This document shows positions 1 through 6,508 of a stretch of 6,881 bases of DNA, piece by piece. The notes below the pieces were generated by a model. That model saw nothing but the letters and a program-made list of their open reading frames with translations. It was not told the DNA's origin and did not search any database. The first letter of the stretch is position 1. Each line of letters begins with the position of its first letter. Position numbers and translations under genes: made by a program. Source of the stretch: Actinomycetes bacterium (GTDB taxonomy: Bacteria > Actinomycetota > Acidimicrobiia > Acidimicrobiales > RAAP-2); contig JAJXXB010000008.1 of the NCBI GenBank assembly GCA_021781315.1, forward strand, positions 1 to 6,881, in the 5' to 3' direction.

Positions 1-1
1 C

Positions 2-967
2 AGCCGTCGCGTGCACAAGATGCTGCGCGCGCGCCGCGGCGAGTTCGACATCGTCCACGACAACCAGTGCATGGGGCCGGGAATCGCGGCGCTCGCCCGC
101 GAGGGCTGGCCGCTGCTCGAGACCCTGCACCATCCGATCACGGTGGACCGATCGATCGCCCTCGATCACACGACGGGCGCGTGGAAGCGCTTCACGACGC
201 GGCGCTGGTTCGGCTTTCTTCGCATGCAGGTGCGCGTCCTGCGAACCCTGCCCGCGGTGCTGACCGTCTCGCACAACTCCAAGGTCGACATCAACGCCCA
301 GATGGGCGTACCCCTCGAGCGACTCACGGTGGTGCCGGTGGGGGTGGACCACGAGGTCTTTCGCCCGTACCCGGACGTGGTGAAGAGGCCCGGGCGCCTG
401 ATGGTCACCTCGAGCAGTGACGTGCCGATGAAGGGCCTCGTCCCACTGCTCGAGGCGATCGCCAAATTGCGCGTGGAGCGCGAGATCGACCTCATCGTGA
501 TCGGACGACCGCGACCGGGCGGCCGGGTGGCCTCGACGATCGAGCGCCTGGGGCTCGGCGACATCGTGACGACGATCTCCGGGGTCAGCGACGAGGAGCT
601 CGCGCGCCTCTACGGCGAGGCCGAGGTGGCGATCGTGCCCAGCCTCTACGAGGGCTTCTCCCTGCCGGCCATCGAAGCCATGGCCTGCGCGGTGCCGGTC
701 GTGGCCACGACGGGCGGCGCCCTGCCCGAGGTGGTCGGCGTGAGTGGCGAGACGGGCCTGCTCGTCGCCCCGAACGACCCCGAGGCGCTGGTCGCGGCGA
801 TTGGCCGACTGCTCGACGACGCCGCGCTACGCGCAGAGCTCGGCGCCCGCGGGCGCCAGCGCGTGATTGAGCGCTTCACCTGGCAGGTCACCGCGCGCGG
901 CACCGCCGCGTGCTACGACTCGATCCTCCAGGGCCGCCCCCTGCCCGCGGCGATGTCCTTCGACTGA
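2..967 (+). CDS. GT4-type (GT-B) glycosyltransferase, 5' truncated by window edge
   Basis: Probably transfers a sugar from an activated (nucleotide) donor to a glycan or lipid acceptor in the cytosol or at the inner membrane face. The frame is open to the window edge, so the N-terminal part of the acceptor domain is missing. The first in-window GTG (position 11) is unlikely to be the true start, because about 320 residues is short for a family usually near 370-420. Counting from that codon, a remnant of the first Rossmann domain includes ETLHHPITVDR (37-47). The interdomain region VVPVGVDHEVFRP spans 107-119. The donor-binding domain has a K in DVPMKGL (141) and the E-x7-E motif of retaining GT4 enzymes (E214 and E222, in YEGFSLPAIEAMA), followed by PVVATTGGALPE. 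The C-terminus has the usual FTW plus helix. Its stop shares one base with the next gene's ATG. Donor and acceptor cannot be read from the sequence. The fold and family are secure. Confidence 0.93.
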   Translation, partial: SRRVHKMLRARRGEFDIVHDNQCMGPGIAALAREGWPLLETLHHPITVDRSIALDHTTGAWKRFTTRRWFGFLRMQVRVLRTLPAVLTVSHNSKVDINAQMGVPLERLTVVPVGVDHEVFRPYPDVVKRPGRLMVTSSSDVPMKGLVPLLEAIAKLRVEREIDLIVIGRPRPGGRVASTIERLGLGDIVTTISGVSDEELARLYGEAEVAIVPSLYEGFSLPAIEAMACAVPVVATTGGALPEVVGVSGETGLLVAPNDPEALVAAIGRLLDDAALRAELGARGRQRVIERFTWQVTARGTAACYDSILQGRPLPAAMSFD

Positions 968-1686
968 TGCTGACCTGTGACTACGACCGCCTCGGCCTGG
1001 CGCCGGGTGACACCGTGCTCGACTTGGGCTGCGGGTTCGGCCGTCACGCTTTCGAGGCGGCGCGGCGCGGCGCGCGCGTGGTCGCCCTCGACGCCGGCGC
1101 CGACGAGGTCAACGGCGTGGTCGCGACCTTCGCCGCCATGGCCGACGCGGGTGAGCTCTCGTCACAGACCGTGGCGACCGGCGTCGTCCAGGGCGACGCG
1201 CTCGCCCTGCCCTTCGCCGACGCCACCTTCGACCGCGTGATCTGCTCGGAGGTGCTCGAGCACTTGCCCGCGGACGAGGCCGCCATGGCCGAACTCGCGC
1301 GCGTGCTGCGCCCCGGGGGAACGATGGCCGTCACCGTGCCGCGCTTTGGTCCCGAGCTGATCAACTGGGCGCTCTCGGACGAGTATCACAACGTGCCCGG
1401 CGGGCACGTGCGCATCTACCGGCGATCGGTGCTCGAGGAGCGCCTGGGCCGCGCGGGACTGCGCGTACGCGAACATCACCACGCCCACGGCCTGCACAGT
1501 CCCTACTGGTGGCTCAAGTGCTTCGTCGGTACGACCAACGACGAGCACCGCCTGGTCCAGCTCTATCACCGCCTGCTCGTCTGGGACATCGTGAAGCGGC
1601 CCTGGCTGACGCGCCGGGCCGAGGCGGTCCTCTCGCCCCTGATGGGCAAGTCGCTCGTGGTCTATCTGGACAAGGTTCCCGCATGA
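967..1686 (+). CDS. Class I SAM-dependent methyltransferase (Methyltransf_11 type)
   Basis: Transfers a methyl group from S-adenosylmethionine to an unknown acceptor, plausibly the product or substrate of the adjacent glycosyltransferase. It has 239 residues from the ATG at 967. Motif I is VLDLGCGFGRHAFEAARRGA (17-36) and the ribose-binding acid is D42 in VVALDAG. The adenine-side segment is GDALALPF (76-83, D77), motif II is FDRVICSEVLEHL (88-100) and motif III is LARVLRPGGTMAVTVPR (110-126). The later part (GGHVRIYRRSVLEERL, then HHAHGLHSPYWWLKC) is probably substrate-binding. The ATG at 967 is chosen because TGATG joins it to the glycosyltransferase stop and because the core fold begins directly after it. 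An in-frame GTG at 910 would add 19 residues inside the upstream gene and has little to support it. No clear Shine-Dalgarno precedes 967, so coupled re-initiation is likely. The acceptor atom (O, N or C) is unknown. Confidence 0.93.
   Translation: MLTCDYDRLGLAPGDTVLDLGCGFGRHAFEAARRGARVVALDAGADEVNGVVATFAAMADAGELSSQTVATGVVQGDALALPFADATFDRVICSEVLEHLPADEAAMAELARVLRPGGTMAVTVPRFGPELINWALSDEYHNVPGGHVRIYRRSVLEERLGRAGLRVREHHHAHGLHSPYWWLKCFVGTTNDEHRLVQLYHRLLVWDIVKRPWLTRRAEAVLSPLMGKSLVVYLDKVPA
1672..1675 (+). promoter_or_regulatory. Short ribosome binding site for the toroid gene
   Basis: AAGG lies seven bases before the ATG at 1683, inside the end of the methyltransferase gene. With the ATGA overlap it supports 1683 as the start over upstream in-frame codons, which lie deep inside the methyltransferase. 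Confidence 0.5.
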
Positions 1687-2783
1687 ACGGCACGGCGCTG
1701 CGCGGCGTGCCCGAGGTGCTCTCCGACGACGAGATCGCGGCGACCTCGGCCCACCTGACCTCCCTGCAGCGACCCTCGGGCCAGATCGCGTGGTACCCAG
1801 GCGGGCACTGCGATCCGTGGAACCACGTCGAGGTGGCGATGGCCCTGACCGTCACCGGCGAGCTGGCGGCCGCGCGCGCGGCGTACCGCTGGCTCGGCGA
1901 CGCTCAACTGGCCAACGGCGCGTGGTTCAACTACTACCGCGACGCGAGCGTTCTCAACGCGCGCCTCGACACCAACGTCTGCGCCTACCTGGCGGCCGGC
2001 CTCTATCACTACCTGCTCGTCACCGACGACGTCGACTTCGTGGCGGGACTCTGGCCAAGCGTGCGGCGCGCCCTGGACTTCGTGCTGGCCTGGCAGCTGC
2101 CCGACGGCACCATTCGTTGGTCGCTCGACCTGGCGGGACGGCCGGAGCACTACGCGCTCCTCACGGGATCGTCCTCGATCTACCACTCGCTGCGCTGCGG
2201 CCTGGCCCTGGGTGAGCGTCTGGGCGAGGACGTGGCGCGCTGGGTCGTTCCCACCGGGCGCCTCGGGCACGCGGTCGCGCACCACCCTGGGGCCTTCGCA
2301 CCCAAGAACGAGTTCGCCATGGACTGGTACTACCCGGTGTTCTGCGGGGCGGTGGTGGGTGCGGCCGCCGAGTCGCGCCTGGACAACGGCTGGGAGCGCC
2401 ACGTCATGGAGGGCTACGGGGTGCGCTGTGTGTCGACGAGCGACTGGGTGACGGCGGCCGAGACCGCCGAGTGCGTGCTGACCCTCGACGCGGTCGGACT
2501 CACGAGCCGGGCTCTCGACCTCTTCGCTCTCACCCGGCGGCACCGGCGCGACGACGGCGCCTACTGGACGGGCTACGCCTACCCCCAGCACGTCACGTTC
2601 CCCGATCGCGAGGTCACGTCCTACACGGCGGCGGCCGTCCTGCTCGCCGCTGACGCCTTGACCTCGTCGAGTCCGGCGGCCGGCCTCTTTCGCCACGGCG
2701 CCCTCGCGGCGCCACCGGACGTGGCCGAGGCGGGCTGTGCGATCACACCCTCGTCAGCACGCGCAACGAGCCCGTCGCGCTAG
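1683..2783 (+). CDS. Alpha/alpha-toroid protein, 'prenyltransferase'/six-hairpin-glycosidase-like
   Basis: A 366-residue protein of uncertain activity. It has recurring helix-plus-turn units resembling the QxxDGxW-type repeats of prenyltransferase and terpene cyclase toroids and of six-hairpin glycosidases. Turns include LQRPSGQIAWYPGG (28-41), AQLANGAWFNYYRD (74-87), WQLPDGTIRWSLD (137-149) and RRDDGAYWTGYAYP (288-301). Conserved-looking polar or aromatic patches include CDPWNHVEVAMAL (43-55), TGSSSIYHSLRCGL (161-174), FAMDWYYPVF (211-220) and TAAETAECVL (257-266). There is no signal peptide and no DDxD or DxDD cyclase motif, so a terpene cyclase is unlikely. I recall close actinobacterial relatives annotated simply as 'prenyltransferase' beside GT4 and SAM methyltransferase genes. 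I infer a role in handling a glycan or lipid-linked sugar. The start is the ATG of the ATGA overlap with the methyltransferase. The last 13 codons overlap the convergent methyltransferase gene. Confidence 0.85.
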   Translation: MNGTALRGVPEVLSDDEIAATSAHLTSLQRPSGQIAWYPGGHCDPWNHVEVAMALTVTGELAAARAAYRWLGDAQLANGAWFNYYRDASVLNARLDTNVCAYLAAGLYHYLLVTDDVDFVAGLWPSVRRALDFVLAWQLPDGTIRWSLDLAGRPEHYALLTGSSSIYHSLRCGLALGERLGEDVARWVVPTGRLGHAVAHHPGAFAPKNEFAMDWYYPVFCGAVVGAAAESRLDNGWERHVMEGYGVRCVSTSDWVTAAETAECVLTLDAVGLTSRALDLFALTRRHRRDDGAYWTGYAYPQHVTFPDREVTSYTAAAVLLAADALTSSSPAAGLFRHGALAAPPDVAEAGCAITPSSARATSPSR

Positions 2784-3369
2784 CGTCGACGAACTCGCCG
2801 CTGGCGAGAGCGGCCTGGTAGATCTCATAGGGCGGGCGGCCCCCATCGGCGGGGTCGGCGAAGACGTCATGTATCGCGAGGGTGCCGCCGACGACGACCT
2901 TGGGCGACCAGTTGGCGAAGTCGGCCCACGCGACCGCCTCGCCGTGCCCGCCGTCGATGAAGAGCAGGTCGAGGGGCTCGGCGAAGTGGGCCGCGACGAT
3001 CGCCGACTGGCCCACCAGACCGATGACGGTCTCCTCCAAGTCGGCGTCGGCGATCGTGCGTTGCCAGAAGGGCAGCGTGTTGAGCCGTCCGTCGACGGGA
3101 TCCACCAGATCGCGGTCGAAGTGCTCCCAGCCGACCTGGTTCTCCTCGGAACCGTGGTGGTGGTCGAGCGAGTAGAGCACAGCCCCTCGCGCCTCGGCGG
3201 CCGCCCCGAGGTAGAGGGCGGACTTGCCGCACCAGGCGCCGATCTCGAGCCAGGTCCCGGAGGAGTGCGCCGCGGCGAGTCCCGCGTGGTAGAGCGCCTC
3301 ACCCTCGTCGTCGGGCATGAAGCCCCGAGTCCGACGGGCACGCTCGAAGAGGTCTTCGCGCCGTGTCAC
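2743..3369 (-). CDS. Class I SAM methyltransferase, Methyltransf_24-like
   Basis: A 208-residue soluble SAM-dependent methyltransferase with unknown substrate. The SAM-binding motif is WLEIGAWCGKSALYLGAAA (40-58), followed by LYSLDHHHGSEENQVGW with the strand-2 acid D69. The second half has DLLFIDGGHGEAVAWADF (134-151), including D139, H142 and D150, and then GGTLAIHDVF (161-170, H167/D168). This Asp/His set resembles putative metal or acceptor sites in the Methyltransf_24/cephalosporin hydroxylase-like group, so a metal-dependent O-methyltransferase is plausible but unproven. The GTG start at 3369 lies in GTGA, overlapping the transporter stop by four bases, which implies translational coupling. 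No strong Shine-Dalgarno is seen. The 3' end overlaps the convergent toroid gene by 41 bp. From memory, relatives with the same DHH-GSEENQ block and GGRPPYEIY tail sit beside the GT4/methyltransferase/toroid cluster in other actinobacteria, so the functional partner is probably the plus-strand block. Confidence 0.91.
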   Translation of the reverse strand: MTRREDLFERARRTRGFMPDDEGEALYHAGLAAAHSSGTWLEIGAWCGKSALYLGAAAEARGAVLYSLDHHHGSEENQVGWEHFDRDLVDPVDGRLNTLPFWQRTIADADLEETVIGLVGQSAIVAAHFAEPLDLLFIDGGHGEAVAWADFANWSPKVVVGGTLAIHDVFADPADGGRPPYEIYQAALASGEFVDASATGSLRVLTRV

Positions 3370-3959
3370 CCGGTGAAGGCCGTGACCATGGTGTAGACAC
3401 CCAGGCCGGCGAAGATCAGTCCGCCGCCCAGGCGGATCTTGGCCAGGGGGACGATGCGCTGGAGCATCTTGCCGCCGTAGGCGCCCACGAAGGAGATCAG
3501 GATCATGGCCACCGACGAGGCGAGAAACACCTCGAGGGGTTGATGGGTCTTGGCCGCGAAGTTGGCGGCCTGGATCTGGGTGAGGTCGCCGAACTCGCCG
3601 ATGAAGATCACCGAGAACGCGGTCGTGATCTCGCGCCGACGCGAGCCGGCGCGCTCGAGCGCCGCGTCGCGCTCGCCCTCTTCTTCGACCTCCTTCTCCG
3701 AGACGAAGAGCAGGTAGGCGGCTCCGCCGAGAAAGAGGAGGGCGATCACGACCTCCTTGGGCCGCACGGGCAGCAGGGTGAGGAGCCCGCCGGCCACCAC
3801 GGCTAGCCCCATCTGGACGACGAAGGCGCTCGATGCGCCCATCACGATCGACGACGGGCGCGCCCGCGTCGACATGACGATGGTGGCGATCATGGTCTTG
3901 TCGGGCAACTCCAGGATGAACATCAGCGCCGCGATGCTCACGAAGGTGCCGACGTTCAC
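3366..3959 (-). CDS. GDT1/TMEM165 (UPF0016) family cation transporter
   Basis: A 197-residue inner-membrane protein of the GDT1/TMEM165/MneA family. Characterised members move Mn2+ or Ca2+, in bacteria usually exporting Mn2+. About six hydrophobic segments are visible: roughly 4-27, 38-62, 69-87, 111-132, 143-163 and 174-194. A charged cytosolic loop (88-110, rich in E and R) separates two homologous halves. The duplicated E-x-G-D signature is present in altered form: ELPDKT at 17-22 and EFGDLTQ at 122-128. The acidic pairs E17/D20 and E122/D125 that would bind the cation are kept. The GTG start at 3959 comes one base after the pepN stop, with GAGGGG just upstream. The next in-frame Met (residue 13) would cut the first membrane helix. 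It is coupled to the downstream methyltransferase by a GTGA overlap. Ion specificity cannot be told from the sequence. Confidence 0.9.
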   Translation of the reverse strand: MNVGTFVSIAALMFILELPDKTMIATIVMSTRARPSSIVMGASSAFVVQMGLAVVAGGLLTLLPVRPKEVVIALLFLGGAAYLLFVSEKEVEEEGERDAALERAGSRRREITTAFSVIFIGEFGDLTQIQAANFAAKTHQPLEVFLASSVAMILISFVGAYGGKMLQRIVPLAKIRLGGGLIFAGLGVYTMVTAFTG

Positions 3960-3960
3960 G

Positions 3961-6468
3961 TCACCCCTCGAAGTTCGCGCGCAGCGCGTCGCGGAAGGCG
4001 AGGCCCACCCGCAGACGTTCGACCTGCTGGTCGACGTGTCGCTGCTCGCCGCCCACCGAGTGGCTGGCGTGGAACGCGGCGACCTCGTCGGCGAAGGCGT
4101 CGTCGGCGATGAAGGTTCCCACGCCGGAGGCGACGCGGCCGCGATAGTTGGGTGGGAAGTCGTTCATCACGTCGTCCCAGCGCGAGACGACGTAGCGCCA
4201 GACATCGGGGCCGGTGACGCGGTTGCGCGACAGGAGCCCGAGCTCGATGGCCGCGTCCTGGGAGCGGAACTCGCTGAAGCACTTCTCGGCGGCGTCGAGG
4301 GCCAGCGCCGTCACCGGGAAGTCGGCGAGGGCGAAGAGGTAGCGCTGCTCCTCCTGGGGGGTGGTGGCGTTGCGCCGACGTTCGAGGAAGAACGCGTAGT
4401 CGCCCGAGCGGCCCTCGTCGGCGACGACGCGTAGGATCGAGCGCGCCAGGTCGCCTTCCAGGGGGCCGGCCTCGAAGCGGCGCCGGGCCTCGGCGCGCAC
4501 GGCCTCGTCGGCGCCGAGGGTGCCCAGGGTGCCGAGGATCACGCCGCGCAGCTGGCCGGTTCGCTCGTCCTCTCCCGCCTGGGGCTCCCAGCCCAGGCGC
4601 GCGAACTGCGGCGCGAAGAGGTCGTGGACGATTCGTGTGAGCCGACCCCGCTGTTCGTCGGTGACGGCGCGGCTGGCGAAGTCCATCGCGGTGGCGATCG
4701 TCGTCCAGGGCGCGGGCTCGTTCTGGGTGCCCATGCCGCGCGCCACCGCGAGGAAGTCACCCCAGGTGATCTGGCCCGCGAAGAGTAGCGCCCAGCTGTC
4801 GGCGACGAGAGTGGCGCGTTCGAGCTCGTCGAGCTCGCCGAGTCGCCCGGCCAGGACTGCGAGGTCGGCGCTGGCGTAGCGGGAGCGATAGACGCCCGAC
4901 CCACCGGCGTTGAGAACGACCGGTGCGGCGTCGGTGACGGCGAGGGGAGTGTCTTCGAGCAGATGGCGCGAGGGCGCGCCGCCGGCCAGGGAGCGAGTGA
5001 GGACCGGCACGATCCACGTCTCGCCGATCGCGCTCTCGCCGTGGCGGGGGCCGTAGGCGAAGGGTGACTGGGAGATCGTCGAGTCCGCGAGGCTGACGAC
5101 CGGGTGGCCGCCCTGGAGGATGAACGTGTTCATCAGCGCGCGTACCGGCTGACCGGAGACCTCTTCGAGGGCGTCCCACAGGTCGGTGGTGACGGTGTTC
5201 GCGTAGCTGTGCTTTCTCAGGTAGTGGCGGATGCCGTCGCGAAAGACGTTCTCGCCGAGGTACTGCTCGAGCATGCGCAGCACCGATCCGCCCTTCTCGT
5301 AGGTCAGCACGTCGAACATGCCGCGGATGTCGTCGGGGGAGATGACCTCGTACTCGATGGGCCGCGTCGAGTGCAGGCCGTCGATCTGCAGCGCCATGTC
5401 GCGCTGGATGCCGAAGTCGACCCACATCTTCCACTGCGGGCGGAAGGCGTCGGTGCAGAGCACCTCCATGAACGTGGCGAAGGCCTCGTTGAGCCAGATT
5501 CCCTCCCACCACTCCATCGTCACGAGGTCGCCGAACCACATGTGGGCCATCTCGTGGGCGACGACTTCGGCCACGCGCTGCTTCTCGGCCAGCGAGGCGG
5601 TCTCGGCGTTCACCAGCAGGGCCGTCTCGCGGTAGGTGATACAGCCCAGGTTCTCCATCGCCCCGAAGGCGAAGTCGGGGATGGCGATCATGTCGAGCTT
5701 GTCGCCGGGGTAGGGGATGTCGAAGTACCGGGAGAAGAAGGTCAGCGCGAAGACGCCGGCCTCCATCGCGAGGTCGACGAGGTGGCCCTTGCCCACGGGG
5801 TAGACCACGCGAAGCGGCGTGCCGAGCACGTCGACGGCGGCGGTCTCCTCGAAGGGCCCGATCACGAAGGCCACCAGGTAGGTGGACATCTTCATCGTCG
5901 GCGCGTAGCTCACCGTCTTTTGTCCGTTGCCGAGGTCGATGCGGGCGACCTCGGCGGTGTTCGAGTAGGTCGCCAAGTGGCTCGGCACGGTCAGGTTCAC
6001 CTGGAAGGTGGCCTTGAAGGAGGGCTCGTCGAAGCAGGGGAAGGCCTGGCGGGCGTCGGAGTGCTCGAACTGCGTCGTGGCGATGGTGTGGGCCGTGCCC
6101 TCGGCGTCGGTGAAGGTCGAGCGGTAGAAGCCCGTGAGCTGGTCGTTGAGGATCCCCGTGAAGGCGATCTCCAAGGTGGCCTCGCCGGCGGGCACCGCGT
6201 CGTCAAAGCCGAAGGTCGCGGTCTGGTAGGTCGCGTCGTGGCTGACCGGCCCCGAGCGGTGGGTGGCGCCACCGACACTGACCGTCATCGCGCCCAGGTC
6301 GAGGTCCTTGGCGTGCAGAGTGATCGAACGTACGGGCTCGACGACGTCGACGTCGATCTCGACGCGCCCGGCGAAGGTCGCGGCGTCAATGTCGGGGGTG
6401 AGAAAGATTCGATAGGCCCGCGGCAGGACCGTTCGGGCGAGGCGATAGGGGTTCTTCGACGTGTTCAT
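3961..6468 (-). CDS. pepN: M1-family zinc aminopeptidase (aminopeptidase N)
   Basis: Removes N-terminal amino acids from peptides, probably in cytosolic peptide turnover. It has 835 residues, close to the usual 840-870 of actinobacterial PepN. An N-terminal beta domain (about 15-205) carries TTQFEHSDARQAFPCFDEPS (131-150), whose E135 should contact the substrate N-terminus. The catalytic domain has GAMEN at 269-273, zinc motif HEMAH at 305-309 with the third ligand E328 in WLNEAFA (HExxH-x18-E), and the transition-state tyrosine Y390 in DVLTYEKGG. The C-terminal half (about 480-835) matches the helical ERAP1_C-like domain. There is no signal peptide, so it is cytosolic. The ATG at 6468 is chosen because AAGGTGG precedes it by six bases and family homology starts soon after. 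The reading frame stays open upstream to 6879, but that part lies antisense to the kinase gene. It is the first gene of a three-gene minus-strand operon. The M1 assignment is certain; the exact specificity is not. Confidence 0.97.
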   Translation of the reverse strand: MNTSKNPYRLARTVLPRAYRIFLTPDIDAATFAGRVEIDVDVVEPVRSITLHAKDLDLGAMTVSVGGATHRSGPVSHDATYQTATFGFDDAVPAGEATLEIAFTGILNDQLTGFYRSTFTDAEGTAHTIATTQFEHSDARQAFPCFDEPSFKATFQVNLTVPSHLATYSNTAEVARIDLGNGQKTVSYAPTMKMSTYLVAFVIGPFEETAAVDVLGTPLRVVYPVGKGHLVDLAMEAGVFALTFFSRYFDIPYPGDKLDMIAIPDFAFGAMENLGCITYRETALLVNAETASLAEKQRVAEVVAHEMAHMWFGDLVTMEWWEGIWLNEAFATFMEVLCTDAFRPQWKMWVDFGIQRDMALQIDGLHSTRPIEYEVISPDDIRGMFDVLTYEKGGSVLRMLEQYLGENVFRDGIRHYLRKHSYANTVTTDLWDALEEVSGQPVRALMNTFILQGGHPVVSLADSTISQSPFAYGPRHGESAIGETWIVPVLTRSLAGGAPSRHLLEDTPLAVTDAAPVVLNAGGSGVYRSRYASADLAVLAGRLGELDELERATLVADSWALLFAGQITWGDFLAVARGMGTQNEPAPWTTIATAMDFASRAVTDEQRGRLTRIVHDLFAPQFARLGWEPQAGEDERTGQLRGVILGTLGTLGADEAVRAEARRRFEAGPLEGDLARSILRVVADEGRSGDYAFFLERRRNATTPQEEQRYLFALADFPVTALALDAAEKCFSEFRSQDAAIELGLLSRNRVTGPDVWRYVVSRWDDVMNDFPPNYRGRVASGVGTFIADDAFADEVAAFHASHSVGGEQRHVDQQVERLRVGLAFRDALRANFEG
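3964..3969 (-). promoter_or_regulatory. Ribosome binding site for the GDT1-family transporter
   Basis: On the minus strand GAGGGG lies in the last codons of pepN, followed by TGAC and then the GTG start at 3959. The four-base spacer is rather short, but the site supports the GTG start and tight coupling to pepN termination. Confidence 0.5.
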
Positions 6469-6474
6469 AAGTCG

Positions 6475-6481
6475 CCACCTT
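6475..6481 (-). promoter_or_regulatory. Ribosome binding site of pepN
   Basis: The minus strand reads AAGGTGG, then a six-base spacer (CGACTT), then ATG at 6468. This is the clearest Shine-Dalgarno in the window. It decides the pepN start against the much longer open frame upstream. Confidence 0.8.
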
Positions 6482-6495
6482 AGGTCCAAATCTTC

Positions 6496-6508
6496 TACGC
6501 TCGCTAAG
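6496..6508 (+). promoter_or_regulatory. Candidate -10 element giving a leaderless kinase transcript
   Basis: TACGCT (6496-6501) fits the actinobacterial TAnnnT -10 pattern. Six bases (CGCTAA) separate it from the GTG at 6508, which puts the expected transcription start on or next to the start codon. No Shine-Dalgarno is visible before this GTG, as expected for a leaderless mRNA. No convincing -35 is seen. Inferred from pattern and spacing only. Confidence 0.45.

Noticed and set aside
910..966. An upstream GTG start that would lengthen the first methyltransferase by 19 residues.
   Set aside because: The extra residues are Pro/Arg-rich and lie inside the glycosyltransferase coding region. The ATG at 967 in TGATG fits coupling and the start of the fold.
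1662..2696. A 344-codon minus-strand open frame opposite the toroid gene.
   Set aside because: Its composition is arginine-, valine- and glycine-biased with no domain, while the plus-strand frame has clear repeats and coupled start signals. It is a shadow.
2737..3396. A 219-codon plus-strand open frame opposite the Methyltransf_24-like gene.
   Set aside because: The minus-strand frame has a full SAM-binding motif set and coupling to the transporter. The plus-strand frame has none.
5104..6483. A 459-codon plus-strand open frame inside pepN.
   Set aside because: It is opposite the M1 peptidase with all its catalytic motifs. The translation is rich in V, G, H, D and E, typical of an antisense shadow, and matches no family I recognise.
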